Assembly (NCBI RefSeq): GCF_005239225.2
Contig: NC_133293.1
Coordinates: forward strand, 10,942,333-11,006,332
Origin: Populus alba
Taxonomy: Eukaryota > Streptophyta > Magnoliopsida > Malpighiales > Salicaceae
Direction of reading: 5' to 3'
Length of the DNA: 64,000 bases
Under the pieces are notes generated by a model. That model was not told the DNA's origin. It made no database searches and saw nothing but the letters and a program-made list of their open reading frames with translations. This document shows, in pieces, positions 10,031-23,961 of this stretch; position 1 is the first letter of the stretch; each line of letters opens with the position of its first letter. The translations under genes and the position numbers were made by a program.

Positions 10031-13000
10031 TCAAGCCCAACCATTTCCTTTTCCGTTGGAATTCTGCCCTCTAGAGTTTGTTGATGAACTTGGAACAACA
10101 TAACTGGATCTCTTCTTCTTATAGGTATTCCAAGTAAATATATGCTTGTTCAAACCACTTTCTCCGCCAACTTGTTCAGATTTTTCTGAACCCTGATAAT
10201 CTGGTTTTTGGGAGACTGCCTCGTCAGATTTGGGTCTTTGGGGGGCTGAAGCGTAGTTATCTTCACTTGTGCCCTCACTTGCCACAGGCGTGTATTCATT
10301 CCTCATTTCCAGAACCTTTTTGTCTGTTCTTGCACTATTGCTGGCAGAATCATTGGCTTCAGACCGAGTATGTTCTTGTTTCTTCCCTTTACTTGACAAT
10401 TTGGACATGTCTTCTCCATTTTCGACAGCCTTAATCCATTGTAAATCACTTAATGTGTCACTGTATATTACCTCCTTTCTTCTCCGCTTTCCCAAGACAC
10501 CAGTACTATTCTGCTCAAAACCTTTGGCTTTATCTTCCTTGTTATCAGGTGCTTGATATGCCCATTCAGGTACCTCATGCTCTTCCATGAGACGAGATCT
10601 GTAATCCTCCTTTTTTCTTCTATCCTTGTCCATATCCTCAAAAATCCGAAACTCTTCTTGAGAACGGGCTGCGAGGCGGTTGATCTCTCTCTCACTTGGG
10701 ACATCTGTTCCAAGTGAGCTAGTTCCTCTATGCATAATCTCCTCTAACATGTCTTTTCTGTCCTGAGCTGCACTAGCAAAGACATGCCACATTAATGCAT
10801 TGTTCAATTCATCCAAAAGGAACAAAAAAAGCCTGGCAGAGATTGAGTCCGGCTCATTATGATTCCAATCATCAAAATTTACGAGAAGATTTCAGTTGAA
10901 AAGCAAAAGAAGCAAGTGACTAATTCCATAAATGATGGAGAACATGATGTTGAGATGGGAAGATGAGTAGACCACAGGTTCCTATGACACAGTTCTTATC
11001 TGAAATCATGACTGTAAAATAGCTGGAGAATATGGAACCAAGTCAGCCAACATACAGACTTAATGCTTTATCCTATTCGTTAGTTGTAGCAAGTCCAAGA
11101 TATGTCCAGACCAATGCGCTCACTGCAGTCCTGGTTATTTGCTCAATTTTTAATTATAATAAGAATGTGCACATGTATTTGATGCTACAACTTTTTCTAG
11201 ATCGATATGTCCAGACCAATGCACTCACTGCAGTCCTGGTTATTTGCTCAATTATTAATTATAATTAGTGGTTTCAAGAATGTGCACATGTATTTGATGC
11301 TACAACTTTTTCTAGATCGAATCAATGATGGCATACCTATCAAAATAACATTAATATACTGAAGCATGTATGATCCACAGTTGTCAGAGAAAAAATTATG
11401 AAAATTATCCAGCTTATTATCCAGCAGACTTAAGCAATAACACCTTGCCAATAAGAGAGTAAATGCATGCCCCTGGTTGGAGAAATAGCAAACAAAAGAA
11501 ACATTTCCTTCTTTACTAAATGGATACTTTCTAGCTAAATGCATGGAATTCGAGTAGTATATACCTGTGGACGTTGTATTAAAAAGTCCAGCCTGGATGA
11601 CCTTGGCATCAATGCCCTTCTTCTGTTTTGCACGCTCCAAGATTACCTCTTCAACCGATCCAACACTAACCAGAACAAAAACTCTGACTTCCTTCTTTTG
11701 TCCAATACGATGGGCACGATCCTCTGCCTGCTGGTCCATTTGGGGGTTCCAGTCACTATCAAAAATTATTACAGTATCTGCTGTTTGTAAATTCAAACCG
11801 AGACCTCCAGCACGAGTGCTCAAAAGGAACATGAAGTAAGGAGAGTCTGGAGCATTAAATTTCTTTAGTAATGTTCCTCTTTCCTCAGTTTTAGTTGAGC
11901 CATCAAGTCTAAGATACTTGTAATCATGAAGTTGCAAATAAATTTCAAGAATGTCCATAAGACGAGTCATTTGTGAAAAAAGCAGGACTCTATGATCAGT
12001 TGCATGAAGTTTTGGGAGCAAGCGGTCAAGTAGTTCAAACTTCCCTGATGCTCTCATGATTTCATCCTTCCTCCACATGTTATAATCTCCAACAAAAAGG
12101 TATGGGTGGTTGCAACACTTCCTGAGCTGCATCGTCAGATTCTGTAGACTCTTAGATTTTCCAGATCCTGTAAATTGATGTTTTGTCATTAAGTTCCAAG
12201 TTTTAACACTTTAAGTGAGTACTTTCACAAGATGGATAAACACCACCAAGATACACAATGATGAGGTCACACACAAGTGAAAAAACACACGTAAATCAGA
12301 TGAGGAAAATGAGCAAGCACAGCAGGCAGATATATAGAGGAAAAACATGACTTCAAGTTTTCTGTAGAAAGTGGAAGATGATTGATGCTAACAAATACAC
12401 AAGTAATCAAGCTATTTCATACACAAGTAATCAAGCTATTTCACAGAAAAAATCGTAGTGGTAGCTAATTAGCATTTCAAATGAGTTCTGGTGCTTCTGT
12501 GAGGGTAAAGGAAAGGAAAGGTAAGGGGTGGGAAAGACCCCAAAAAAACTAGTAGCTTTTCCTTCCAAAGGCAGTAAACATAGATCCCAGGAAATGCCAA
12601 ACAATCATAGCATATAATGACAAAAAATTCAAAATTGCACCCACAAACAGAGACTGTTAAGAACTCAGGAACATGAAGAAACTTTGGGTAGCAGAAGCGA
12701 CAAACCAGTATGCAGCCCAACTCTGCCCATCTCTGTAACTTGCTGGTAATAAACTTTTTGCCATGCTGACAAATCACATTTTAGTAAAACCTGAGTTTTC
12801 CCAGGAAGGTATTTCTCCACCTCATTTTTTTTCCTCCTCAATATGAATGGCCTTATAACCTGAGAATCATGGAAATGAATCAGGATAAAGGCCCCAGAAG
12901 ACTCTGAAACAAATTTGAAATTTCAAGGGCACCTACATTATGCAAACGACGAATAATCAATAGTTGTTCTTCATCAGTGAGAGAAACTTCACCCCGATCA

Positions 13001-16000
13001 GCAAAGGGAGCATTAAACCACTCTTCAAATTTATCCTCAGAATTAAAAATATGCGGGAGGAGAAAATTAAGCAAGGACCAGAGTTCCTGCAAGCTGTTCT
13101 GTATTGGAGTCCCAGTCAATAGAAGTCTGCGCTTCATCTGATAGCTGCATGCGAGTTAAAATTCAATTAGAAAAGCCTTCACCATGTCTTATGAAATGAT
13201 GTCCAAGTATTATTGGATTCCAATAAAACTGAGGACATAAGAAATCTTTACAAGTTTTCAACAGAAAAGAACAACCACCTCAAAACACATTGCAAAGTAT
13301 CATGCCAGTGCCCAGATAATCACAGTTTGAATCTTATTAAGTAAAAAAGATGATAGGAAAAATAATTTTCAATTATTTCATAAAAAAGAATCAGTGTAGC
13401 AACAGAAAAGGAATAATTCAAATAAGTATCCCGCAAATCCAGGCATCAACTGGGCAGATCCAGTATGCTCATACAGTCAGCAGGCAAAAGTTAATTAAAT
13501 TCCTAGCACTTTCTCTGGAAAGTACATTTTTTAATCCAAAAACTGTTAAGATCCAAACCTAGCCAACCATCATGCTGCTACTAGGATTTTACAATGACAT
13601 GAACAAATGCCATGCAACCATGCAAGCAATGGATGCATGTAGCAAAGAAATGAACATAGAAAGAGATTCAGCTTAACAATTAAAAGACCTAAACATAGAG
13701 CTCATGAGGACAAACATAAACTTCAAAATAAAAAATGAGGCAGGTTAGTACACATGTAGCACCATACCCTCCAATAGTCTTTGCCAGAGCACACTCGTGA
13801 TTCTTTAGTCGATGACCTTCATCAACAATCATGTACTGCCACTGAATTTTTTTCAAAAATGCTTTATCTCTCATGATTAGATCGTAATGCGTGATCAACA
13901 CTTGAAGATTCCCCTCTCTTGATAACTGTTCCCTTATTGCCTTTCTCTCCTCTAGACATCCATCATAAAGAAAAGCTTTAATTCTGGATGAAGAAGAAGA
14001 AGAAAATACATTAGAAATTTCGAAGCAAGCACCACATGAGCATGCTTACTCACGTAAATGCACCCTGAGAAAGATACACGGTAAATAAGTCTTTTTGCAT
14101 ACTCAGCCTCTGAAATCCATGTTGAGAATTCATTGATCCAATTTGGTAGCACAGCCTTTGGAGCAACTATCAGGTGTGGCCCACACACACCTTTTTTCTC
14201 CTTGAGATATGCTATCAATGAAATTGTTTGTATTGTTTTCCCCAACCCCATTTCATCAGCTAAAATTCCATTTAAATTGTTGTTGAATAAAGACAGCATC
14301 CATTGAAGCCCTTCTAACTGGTATGATCTTAATTGTCCACCTTTAAGTATGTATGGCTGCTCAGTTACCTGCATTACAATGCACAAACAGTTAGATTCTC
14401 CGATTAACAGCAGCATGAACAACAACAGTTGCTTGGAATTTACAATCACCATTCCACGCCTTAAAATGTTTGCATGATCTAAACAGCACCAAGGATCAAA
14501 GCTCAATATAAGCCACATATATGAAGATGCTGCGATGGGAAGATATACTGACTATTCTGAACTTGTATCATATTTTGGCAGTTCAAGGATTTTTCTTACT
14601 ATAAAGCCCAAAAAGAGTTCAACCAAGGTGGCACTTAACATGGTCTCGTATGCTGAATCCTTACTAGTTTCAGTTTAAATTATTTAGTAATTTGGAGTCC
14701 TATTCTATAAATGATGGGCAGGCAGAAACATAATATTTGCTGCTTCGGACAAAAAAGGTGTAACTGGCAGCTTCCTTAAGTCTACAATCTTATAGGAACT
14801 CTGAGTGTCAATGTTTTTTTTCTTTGATTCCATGATGACCACTAGCTTTGTTAGAATGTTACAATTAAAATTTCTGAATTCTAGAAACACAAAGAATCTA
14901 AGAAAATAAATACCAACAATAGTGGAATACTAACACTGGGTTTATTGGGATAAAAAAAAACACTTTTTTCATCTTCATCTCTTCTAATCTCCATGAAGAC
15001 AAAACATAGCTGCAAAAACTAGAAAATACCAGGAATGTCTATTAAAAGGGCCAACAGGTGTAACTAGCAGGTTGGAGTGGTACTGACTACTGAGCAACAT
15101 GGTTCAAATTCTGCTCATGGCAGAGACAGAACAGATTATTAGGGGGGGGAGGGGTTACCTCCCATTGTATAGTCCAGGGTATGATAGATCTTCTAATGAA
15201 CAGGAAAAAATGTTCAAAAAATGCAGGTCTTCATTTGAGCAGATAATTTTTGCTTTCCAGTTTTCCAGAAAAGTGGAAAGCAGAAATCTATTTTCAAACA
15301 AAAAGTTACACCTCTAACCAATAAGCACATTTTGCAGCACTTTAATCTTTGTTTTTTTGAAAATTTTAAATATTTTCCACAAGTAAACACACCCAAAGTG
15401 TTTTGGTTTGCAACTAGAAGCAAACTTGACTGGTGTGATATCATTCCTCTTGCTACTCTTGTTTTGAAAGCTTCGTTGCCTCTTCCTCCTCTCTCTCTCC
15501 AAATTCTGATGCTACACTTACCAAGTATTGTTCACAGCACATAAGCAACCTCTAAATTCCTCATTTCCTTCTCTAATCACCTACAAACCCATCCCATCAT
15601 TATTCTAGCATAAACGATATCTTCACATCTTTTTCCAACTCTTTATGCATTAAACAACCTCTTAAAACAAACCCCAAAACTCATTATTATTTAGCTGCTG
15701 ACAGATAAAGACTTCATCAATCTCTTCCAACCAGCCTTTAGTCATCAGACATCATTTCTGCAACTGACAATAATTTGCACTGCCTCATCAAATTACAACT
15801 CCTAAATCTCCAGTTTAACAGCCATGAACTATTACAAAATGTAGGAGAGAAAATTCCCATAGCATGTCCACATCCGAAGCATAGGACCCTCACAGTTTGC
15901 ATGTCCTCAAACTAGGCAACAGTTAGCCTTTGATGCTGAAATCAGCTGATTAGCTGTGCTTTCATAAATCAACCATATTATCTATAAACCAAAAGAAATA

Positions 16001-19000
16001 ACAGAATGAAGAAATAACAGGATATGTATCCATCTCAAATAAATGGCAAAAGCAATCCTGAAGACCAAACCCGCTTAAGCAAGATCTTGAAAAGGTTTAT
16101 CAGGACATAATCTTTTGCACAAGACAGCCACTTATAAGACCCAATTCCATGTGCTTGGACTCAAAATCTAGGACAGGTTGCCAAACACTCAAGCTTAAGG
16201 GAACTGCTATAAGGGACCAGTCAATAAACAGCTTAATCCTTGAGCATTCACTTGCAAGCACCAATTAACTCTCATCTAGTCATTCTTACAAGAGTATGGC
16301 AATCTAAATGACACACCAACTAGCTTACTCATTGCGGAGACACGCAAAATGATTGGAATTTAAACAATGGAAATCAAACAAAAGATCCACATAGGAAAAC
16401 CCAGAGATAAAATGATGCAGAGAATAAAGATTCCCTATTTACCTTCTCCTGAATCGAATGAATGGCTGAGTCGTATTGTCGTTGGCCTTCAAGCAAATCA
16501 CCAGTATCATCATTAAGATTAGAATCAATGATGACATCTTCCTCAGGATATGTATCCAGTTCACTTTCATTCCTTGAAGCATCCAACTCCGGAGAATCAG
16601 CTTCTGAGTCTCTTAAAGGTTCAATGCCATCTGAATGTTTGGAATCTTTTTGGCGCTTGACCGCGGCTCCCAAGTTAGCAAGTAGTTTATTTGTTTCTTC
16701 AAGAAGCATTGTAAGTCGTTCATTCTTGCTCTCCTTTACTAACCTCATATATGCTTCTTGATCATCAGCCTTTAGGGCTTGGAGCCTCAGTTTCTCTGCC
16801 CGTGTAGCACGCTGCCTTTGCCTTCCATGCCATGCCTGTCAAAATACAGTAACATGATTTGCTTTCATCTATCATATGCTATTCTAAGAACAGTAATAAA
16901 AAGTCAACCTAATAAATTAACAACAGATCTCATCTTCTGGAATTACAGAAAAATATTGAAAGTTACATTAACTAGTTTCTTTCTAACGTTCTGTAATTAG
17001 TCACAAGACACAGATCCATTACAGAACTCAATTTAGCTTTACATGAACATTCTAGTGGCAAAGAAGACTTAATTTCATATTACTATCACATAAGAATGCT
17101 TTGAAGATTGCCATCTAAACTTTTCCTTTGGATGTGATATCCAATCCTCTCTCCCTTGCTAATAATATGTACTTCTGATTCATTCAACTCCTCCTTGGCT
17201 ATCCCTTCAGTTAAACATGTAAATTCCGTGTATAAAAGGTTCAGAAATCCCCCATCCATGCAAATGTCTGCGCTTCTCAGTTTCATGTTAGCAGGAATGA
17301 AGTACGTGGCAAGATAGAAAGACAATAGAATACCTGGATCCCATCATTCCTTTGCTTTCTCCTTTTATGAGTAGCCTGAATTTGCAATTGGAACTCTCTG
17401 ACAGCGTTAAGTATTTCTGCAAAAAATTTTCTTTTTCTAGTCTCCACATGGTTCCTTTCTTCCCCTTCTAACCTTGACAGCCTCTGCATTGAATATTTTC
17501 ACCAAGTGAGAGCATACAACAGAAAACAATATATTTAACAGCAAACAAATTTTATTTTCTTAGTTATCATATTGCATTGTAAATCTTATTAGTCAAAGCT
17601 CAATTTTTTTTTCATCTCAACTTACTATGTTTCTTCTGAGAAGAAAATTATCTTTAGAGAGAGATGACTTTTATTTCAGTTGACATCATATTCCAATGAT
17701 TGACAGCTAAGACTGATTCATAGCACCAGTATAGCAGTTCAGGACCCCAGTCAACACTATCAAGTTTTAGATTGCCACCTTAGTTAACCAGACAATAGGA
17801 TATTCTAGCAGATATTATATACAAATGCCCAGATTCCAAAAATCCCCCATTTGTAAGTGAGATGGTTTCACAGGGAGAAAATGAACATTAGAAGAAATAA
17901 CCTCAGCATCTCGTTTCTTTCGGAATTGATCATCAGCTTCCATGGCAAAAGCATCCCCTATACCATATAGAGGACGAGGCAACCGCATCATACCCCAATC
18001 AAAAAGTTGCTTGTCAGGAAACATACAATTCAAACGAAGCCAGTACTCTGAACTCACTTCAGATTGAACTTTGCTTTGCAATTCTGCTAGCTGCCAGAAA
18101 AAAAATCCATCCCTCAATTTCCAAATAAACAGTGAACAGAGCCCTTCTATCACCATGGATCCAAAAGCCCCTTTAGCAACATGTCTAACAAAAAATGTAA
18201 GATACTAAAATGAAACCAGTCCACCACAATTAATCTAATTTAATTAAATCTAGCTTCTCTTCACAGGTCTCCAAAATCCTCAAGGAAATCAATCCTGAAA
18301 GATAAGCAATTGAACTTTTCCTATTTCTGAAGGGGAAAAGCAGATTTATTATTTCTGGATATTCATTTGTTTCACCACTCAAGCAGACAGGTTTCTTGGA
18401 GAAGCATCAATCACAGTATTAGAAGAACCAAATGTTACCTGCATCCAATTCAGATTGCAACTTGTACTCTATCAAGTATAAGTACAAAAGGCAAGCACAA
18501 ACTTGACAAAACTTTTCAGAGCACTTTTAACGAATCGAACTTACCTTAAGTCCATGAAGTTCGAGTAAACATTTCATTTGCAGGTCTTCACCTCTGGTTG
18601 AAGGCAGTTCTGATCCAACACATAAAAACTCATCAATAAATCCTTTCCGAGGATTGTCTACAAGGACAAATCAACGAATAGAGAAAGGACACTGTTACTA
18701 TTATTAACAAGTTACCAAAATAACTGCCAACCAAAAAAAAAATCATTAAGCGCCAATATCAGCAGGCATAGCAGCCCAGCTCTGTGAACAAGGTATCTTA
18801 ATCAAGTACCAACAATATGCTAAATCACGAGGACAAGCAAGCAAACTGAATTAAAATTACCTTGTGAAGCATTTCATGAGCAAGAGAAAATAATGTGAAA
18901 TCCTGAATGTGAAGTTTATGTACAAGAAATAGCAACCTTCGAGTTCATTCAAGCGATGCAGGATATGGCTTTGATATCGATTTTCACTCAATTCTGCCAG

Positions 19001-20151
19001 AGAAAAACCCGACATGCAATTTAGCCTTTGCTTTGATAGCGCATCCCCAAATCCAGTCATCAAATCAGTTCTGATGGAAATCCCAGGGTTACCCTGCTGT
19101 GTTATGTTAAATCCATATTCCAGAAGCTAGATCAGAAATGACAAATTAACACATGAATTACAGACTTCAATTGCAATATCAACTTCAAACAGCTAGAGCA
19201 GTTAACAGGCAAATCTCCATTGGAAAGAAACACTATACAGTTTGGGAAAATAAAAAGTTGACGTCTTGTTTCTCAATGTAAAGAGATTATAAAACTCTAG
19301 AATAAAAGGCCTGTCAGAAGATCAGAAAAGAAAACCAAAACTTGTCCACATGCTAGTCTTTAAACAAGGTAACACACAAGTAAGACCATTGTAGAAAAGA
19401 AAAGGGAAGCCACAGGACTTTTCAACAATAAAAGTGTATATCTTTAATAAATACTGTCAACTTTGATAGTCCATTAAAAAGACACCAAACATACATATCT
19501 AGTCCAGAGATTAAAAATGACAAAACAAAATCCTAGCCCGCAACCACAAAGAAACCTAACCCTAACAATTCTCTACCCTGCATAGCTTAATTGACACAAT
19601 CACAATATTGGGGTTGAAAAGGAATGCAATATTAGTTAAATAATCCATAATATTTACATACATAACAAGAAGCAATTTCACACATACAGAGAAGAAAACA
19701 CAAAATTGACATGACACCAAAATCCCTAACCTCGAAATTCTCCTTTACACCACAAAATCCTAAATAAATAAAATAAATAAATTCCCCTTCAAAAACCCCA
19801 AATTTCCAAACTTGTGACATGAATCCCCAACAGAGTACCCAAGTTGCCCCAAAAAACACCCAAATTCGCAAAATTAAACAAACCCCAAAACCCCCGAAAC
19901 CAAAAGGGCATCTCGAGAAAACATACCAATTGGCTTCTCTCTTGGGCCCCACCGTCAAAATCAGCATTACCGACATCTGAATAGATTGAAGAGACGGTGT
20001 TGAAAAGATCAAGAGGGAGGGGGAGATTACGAGAGACAAAATTGAGGGCGGAGATCAGAGACTTGGTCTTCTGAACACGGTCTTCTAGTGAGGAAGAGAA
20101 GGAGGCGGCTGGAGAGTCTTGTTGATGGTGGTGCTCAAGCTGAGCAACCAT
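10031..20151 (-). CDS. CHR12: SWI2/SNF2 ATP-dependent chromatin remodeller, CHR12/CHR23 (MINUSCULE) type
   Basis: The gene has twelve exons: 20151-19927, 19096-18937, 18657-18545, 18090-17902, 17483-17334, 16835-16443, 14368-14103, 13983-13768, 13144-12937, 12859-12706, 12167-11565 and 10767-10031. All phases close, giving 1,137 aa. Domain order is as follows: a conserved plant N-terminus ([20 protein letters not shown]); an HSA region, about 229-330, rich in Arg/Lys; motif [13 protein letters not shown] (Lys454); DEGH at 553-556; helicase C with [11 protein letters not shown] at 838-848; a SnAC segment from 893; and a polar tail ending NGKGNGWA. There is no bromodomain, QLQ domain or AT-hook. 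With the length, this separates it from BRM and SYD and matches Arabidopsis CHR12/CHR23, the catalytic subunits of MINU SWI/SNF complexes acting in growth arrest and stem-cell maintenance. The symbol is by family resemblance; CHR23 is equally possible. The second exon could start three bases later, at 19093. Confidence 0.93.
11100..11320. repeat. Tandem duplication, unit about 105 bp, in SNF2 intron 11
   Basis: A unit beginning TATGTCCAGACCAATG occurs at 11101 and again at 11206. The copies are nearly identical, except for an insertion of about ten bases in the second (around 11265-11275). The duplication lies entirely within the intron at 10768-11564. Confidence 0.85.
12397..12444. repeat. 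24-bp tandem duplication in SNF2 intron 10
   Basis: Two adjacent copies beginning ACACAAGTAATCAAGC differ at the last base only. They sit in the intron at 12168-12705. Confidence 0.85.
15056..15180 (+). mobile_element. Possible tRNA-derived SINE fragment in SNF2 intron 6
   Basis: Inside the 2.07-kb intron, on the opposite strand to the gene, an A-box-like stretch (AACTAGCAGGTTGGAGTGG, near 15063) precedes a B-box-like GGTTCAAATTC at 15102. The spacing is tRNA-like. No poly(A) tail or target-site duplication was found, so this is a degraded or chance match. Confidence 0.3.
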
Positions 20152-20360
20152 GGCGATTGGCGGGAAGGATTTTAACGGTCTCTTGTTTTTATTTTAAACG
20201 GTTTTTGTTTTTGAAGTATCGCTGCTGTGCCTGCGTTTAAGAGAGGACACAAACACCCGCTTTGAGCTAACTCACTCTATTACTTGGTAAAGACTACTAC
20301 TTTCCTGTCTTCGGCGTTTTCTCTCGCTCTTTACTCTCTCTTTTTTTTTTTTTTTTTGGA
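20152..20360 (-). promoter_or_regulatory. SNF2 gene upstream region
   Basis: The immediate 5' flank of the remodeller gene. Read on the minus strand it contains an A run and GA repeats (plus-strand T run 20341-20357 preceded by CTCTCT). No clear TATA box was seen. The G run at 20371-20376 and the T run mark the outer edge. Confidence 0.35.
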
Positions 20361-20559
20361 GAGAGAATAGGGGGGGCGACATACGTTTTGGGTTTTCTAA
20401 TAGTATTTCCCTTCTTTGTGTATTTCTCACCAAACACGCCTCTATTTCTGTTACATTGCCATCATGCCCTTGTTAGCCTATCTGCTACCGTATCCAGCTA
20501 ATAGCCTGCCCCAGTTAGGGTCTTTGATTGGCCCTGCTAATATCCTGCCTTGACTTTTA

Positions 20560-22340
20560 AAACTGGCAATTTTATTCATTAACCTCCAGCTAACTTAATA
20601 AAAAATAATAAAATAAAATTTTAAAAAAATATGAATTAAAAAAATGTAAATTTAGTTGAAACTTTTAAATGTGGTTCAGTTTTTAAAACTTGTAACCTGA
20701 TAAATCTTAAACCAGGTTTAAACAAGAAATTTAATTATTAATTAAATTAATTATGATGGATGAAATCATAGAAAAATATTAATAAAAAAAACTTGCAAAA
20801 GCAAAAACAATAAAGGTTTTGAAAAGAAAACTCGATGATGAAATTTAAAAAAAAATCATTGACAAAATAAATAGCAATTAAAAAAATAAGGATCAGATTT
20901 AAAAGATTATAAAATCATAAACGGGTGAAATTGAAAAAACTTTGTAATTTGATACATTATTTACAAGATAAAAAATAACAGAGCTGAAATTTTAAAAAAA
21001 AATATAGAGGGGCTAACTCAATAAAAGACAAACCATGAAAAAACAGCAAAACAAAACCAAATATATATAGATATAATAATAAATCACCAACTTAAAAGGG
21101 GGGGAAACAAGTAAACTCGGGTAAATCTTCTAAATTTTGTATAATCCTTAAAACTCGCAACTCGTGAAATCATGGATTTGAGTTTGATTAGAAAGCTTAT
21201 TTTTTTACTAATTTAATTTTGAATGGTAAAATTGATAAAAGAAATATTGGTAAGAAAAACTTGGAAATGCAAAACAAAATAGTAACAGAAAAAATAAGGA
21301 TAAAATTTGAGAGAGAAAAACCAAAGAGGATGAAATGAAATTTAGAAAAAAATAGAAATAACACCAAAAAAAATAAATATCAATTCAAAAACAAGAAAAA
21401 AAGTTTAAATATTAAAAAAATAACATGGGGTAAATTAAAAAACATTTGTACTTTGATGAACTATTTATGTATTAAAAAATGGTAAGGGTGAAACTAAAAA
21501 GCATTTGTAATTTGATAAATTACTCATAGATTAAAAAATAATTGGGGTGAAATTAAAAAAATATTTGTAATTGTTTAATCTAAAATAAAAGGAGCGGTAA
21601 ACAAAAAATAAAGAACAAATGTGAATGTAAAATAAATTGAAAAGGTTGGTTAGAAAGCTTGCAGGAACAGGTGTAAAATTTAAGGAGAAGAGAGGGGAAA
21701 AAATAGTTATCGATGTTAAACTGAAATTGTTTTTAGTACACACACTACACCATCATATAAAGAGTATCAATATCTTCGAAACACCACCTTGAAAGGTGGC
21801 GCTTGGTGGCCTGACGACATCGCACGATGCTTGGTGGCCTAATGGCATCGCACTTGTCGCCTAAATAATACAGGGCCATCCGCAATTGCACTAGTCAACA
21901 AGTTTTTTAAAAAATATTATTTGATACATTACAATTACAACAATATCCTTGAACAATCTTTAAATTTACAACAAAACAATGTAAAATGACTTAAAAACCC
22001 TTATGAAAAAAGTTATATCATTTTTGTTTTTACAAGTATCAAAGCAATTATATTTTGAAAAAAAATAAAAGGAATAGGACACCTTGGGTGAAATGCATTA
22101 GATTTTTTATTTATTTTAAGGCTAAAATAGTAATTTCTATGTGAAAAAAAGAAAAATAACAAATCCAACTCAGTACAAAATGTTAAAGACAATCTTGTAA
22201 TGATGAAAAAACAACTTTGCCCCCAATACCTAATTCAGCGGGGTTTTTTTTTCTAAGGCAAGGTCATAATTACATTATTGCAATAAATAATATTACAAGT
22301 CTCATTGCGCAATGACTTATTGAGGAGAACTAGGTTTTTT
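20560..22340. other. A-rich composite repeat block, probably decayed transposon
   Basis: Phrases of the type 'gggtgaaattaaaaaa' followed by 'tttgtaatttgatAaattA' recur at about 20925, 21425, 21490 and 21545, separated by A-rich sequence. A GC-richer island follows at 21775-21890 (AAAGGTGGCGCTTGGTGGCC, with GGTGGCCT again near 21833). AT-rich sequence with 'ggctaaaatagtaattt' at about 22120 comes next. No ORF with a transposase or polyprotein signature is visible. Confidence 0.4.
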
Positions 22341-23951
22341 TTTTTTAACTTTCTAAATAAAATCCTAACATGATCATAAAATAAAAATCTTTTAAAAATA
22401 TTATAACAATATTTCAATATTTTATACATGGTTGGAAGGAAAGAAAAAAAAACTAACCACTATGATAAAATCATGTAGAGCATGTATTAAAATTTCAGAA
22501 AATAAAAATTTTATTTTAATAGAATATTCATGAGTCATTTTTATTTTATTTTTTATAGTAGGCACGTAATATTTGGAAAAAAATTAGCATTCCCTTAAAA
22601 ACATATAATACTACTCGAGAATCATGACTACATTAAACGATAATTGAAAAAGGAAAGAAAATACACACACACAAAAAGCCAAGCCTAGGCATCTAGCCCA
22701 ACTAAAAGAAGGCCAAACATGTGTCGCCTTGCCAGGCCAGGTCCATTCATTGGATCTCTCTCTTTTTTTTAAAAGGGCAACGCAAACAATATATTAACTA
22801 TCAGTCAAGATTTCGACAACCAGAAATGTGATAAAAAATTTGCTTTTAGTTTTTTTTTTTTGGGTTTTAAAAATCATTTTCACACTTAATCATGGTTATT
22901 AGTTATCAGACTTGATCTACATTATTTTAAAGGGTTTTGTATCATACATTGAAAAGATAATATGTTATCTTTTAAGTTGAAGTATTTAAATAAATAAAAA
23001 ATTATTCCAAGTTAAAATAATATTTTTTTTTCTTTTGAATATAAAATATATATACTAAAAGGCTTCGAATCCCATAATTGAAAAAATAAAATTTTTTTTT
23101 CTTGTGAATATAAAGTGTACATACTAAAGAGCTTCAAATCTCACGTTGAAAAAACAAAACATTCTTCTAATATTTATATAATGAACTTTGAAAATGATTA
23201 ATAGCTAACTAAAAATATATAAAAAGAGGGCACTTTGGTTGGGAAAAAAACACATTTGAAAAAAAACATGGGTTTCAACCGGGTTTTGATGGGTCGCTCG
23301 GGTCAACCGAGTTTTGCCGAGTTTTTGCTTACTCCAATTTGTTGGCTTCCTGAGCCAATCTAGCCACCGTGTTTATCGGATCCCAGGTTGTTTCTCCGGA
23401 CCGATCAGGATTTGATAACTATGCACATAATAAACATCATTAACATCCTGATAAACCAGTCATTTAGTCTAAAACACTTCTAAATTAATTTTAAAAAATA
23501 CAAAATCAAGCTAAAAAAAAGGAGGATATTTTCTCTCAACCCTAACCTATATTTTCAAGGAAGACAAGGGTCTAACGCTACATAAATTAATTTTTTTTTT
23601 TTTTTGTATAGACCTTGTTAATATCAAAATTGGTTATTTGTCATTAGAATGTTGCCAACTAATGGATCTCTCTCTTATTTATTGTTTTCCAATATAACTT
23701 TCTCTCTTACTCCTCAAACTTTAGTACTAGAGAATAAATAAAATGAATATTTAAACTGGAATTGAAATTTTAGAAACTATATGGATCATAGAAGAACAAA
23801 AAGAAAAATAGATGGTTCAAAAATAACCTTTTCATTTGATTTGAGATCCGTCACGTGGTTCTACAGTTTAATCCTCTTTCCTTGAATTTTCTATCTCCAC
23901 GAAAAATATTCATAAATCTCACCTTTACAGAAGAAGAGTACAAATTTGAAT
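22341..23951. other. AT-rich intergenic DNA with a CGGGTCAACC-rich patch
   Basis: No gene is seen. Around 23270-23410 a GC-richer patch contains repeated 'gggtTttgatgggt/cgggtcaaccgag' phrases typical of degraded plant repeats. Two similar A/T segments at about 23030-23060 and 23088-23125 ('tcttttgaatataaaa' and 'tcttgtgaatataaa') look like an old local duplication. Confidence 0.35.
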
Positions 23952-23961
23952 GTTCCTAATA

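Noticed and set aside
10031..20151. BRM or SYD identity for the SNF2 gene
   Set aside because: No bromodomain, QLQ or AT-hook region, and the protein is far too short.
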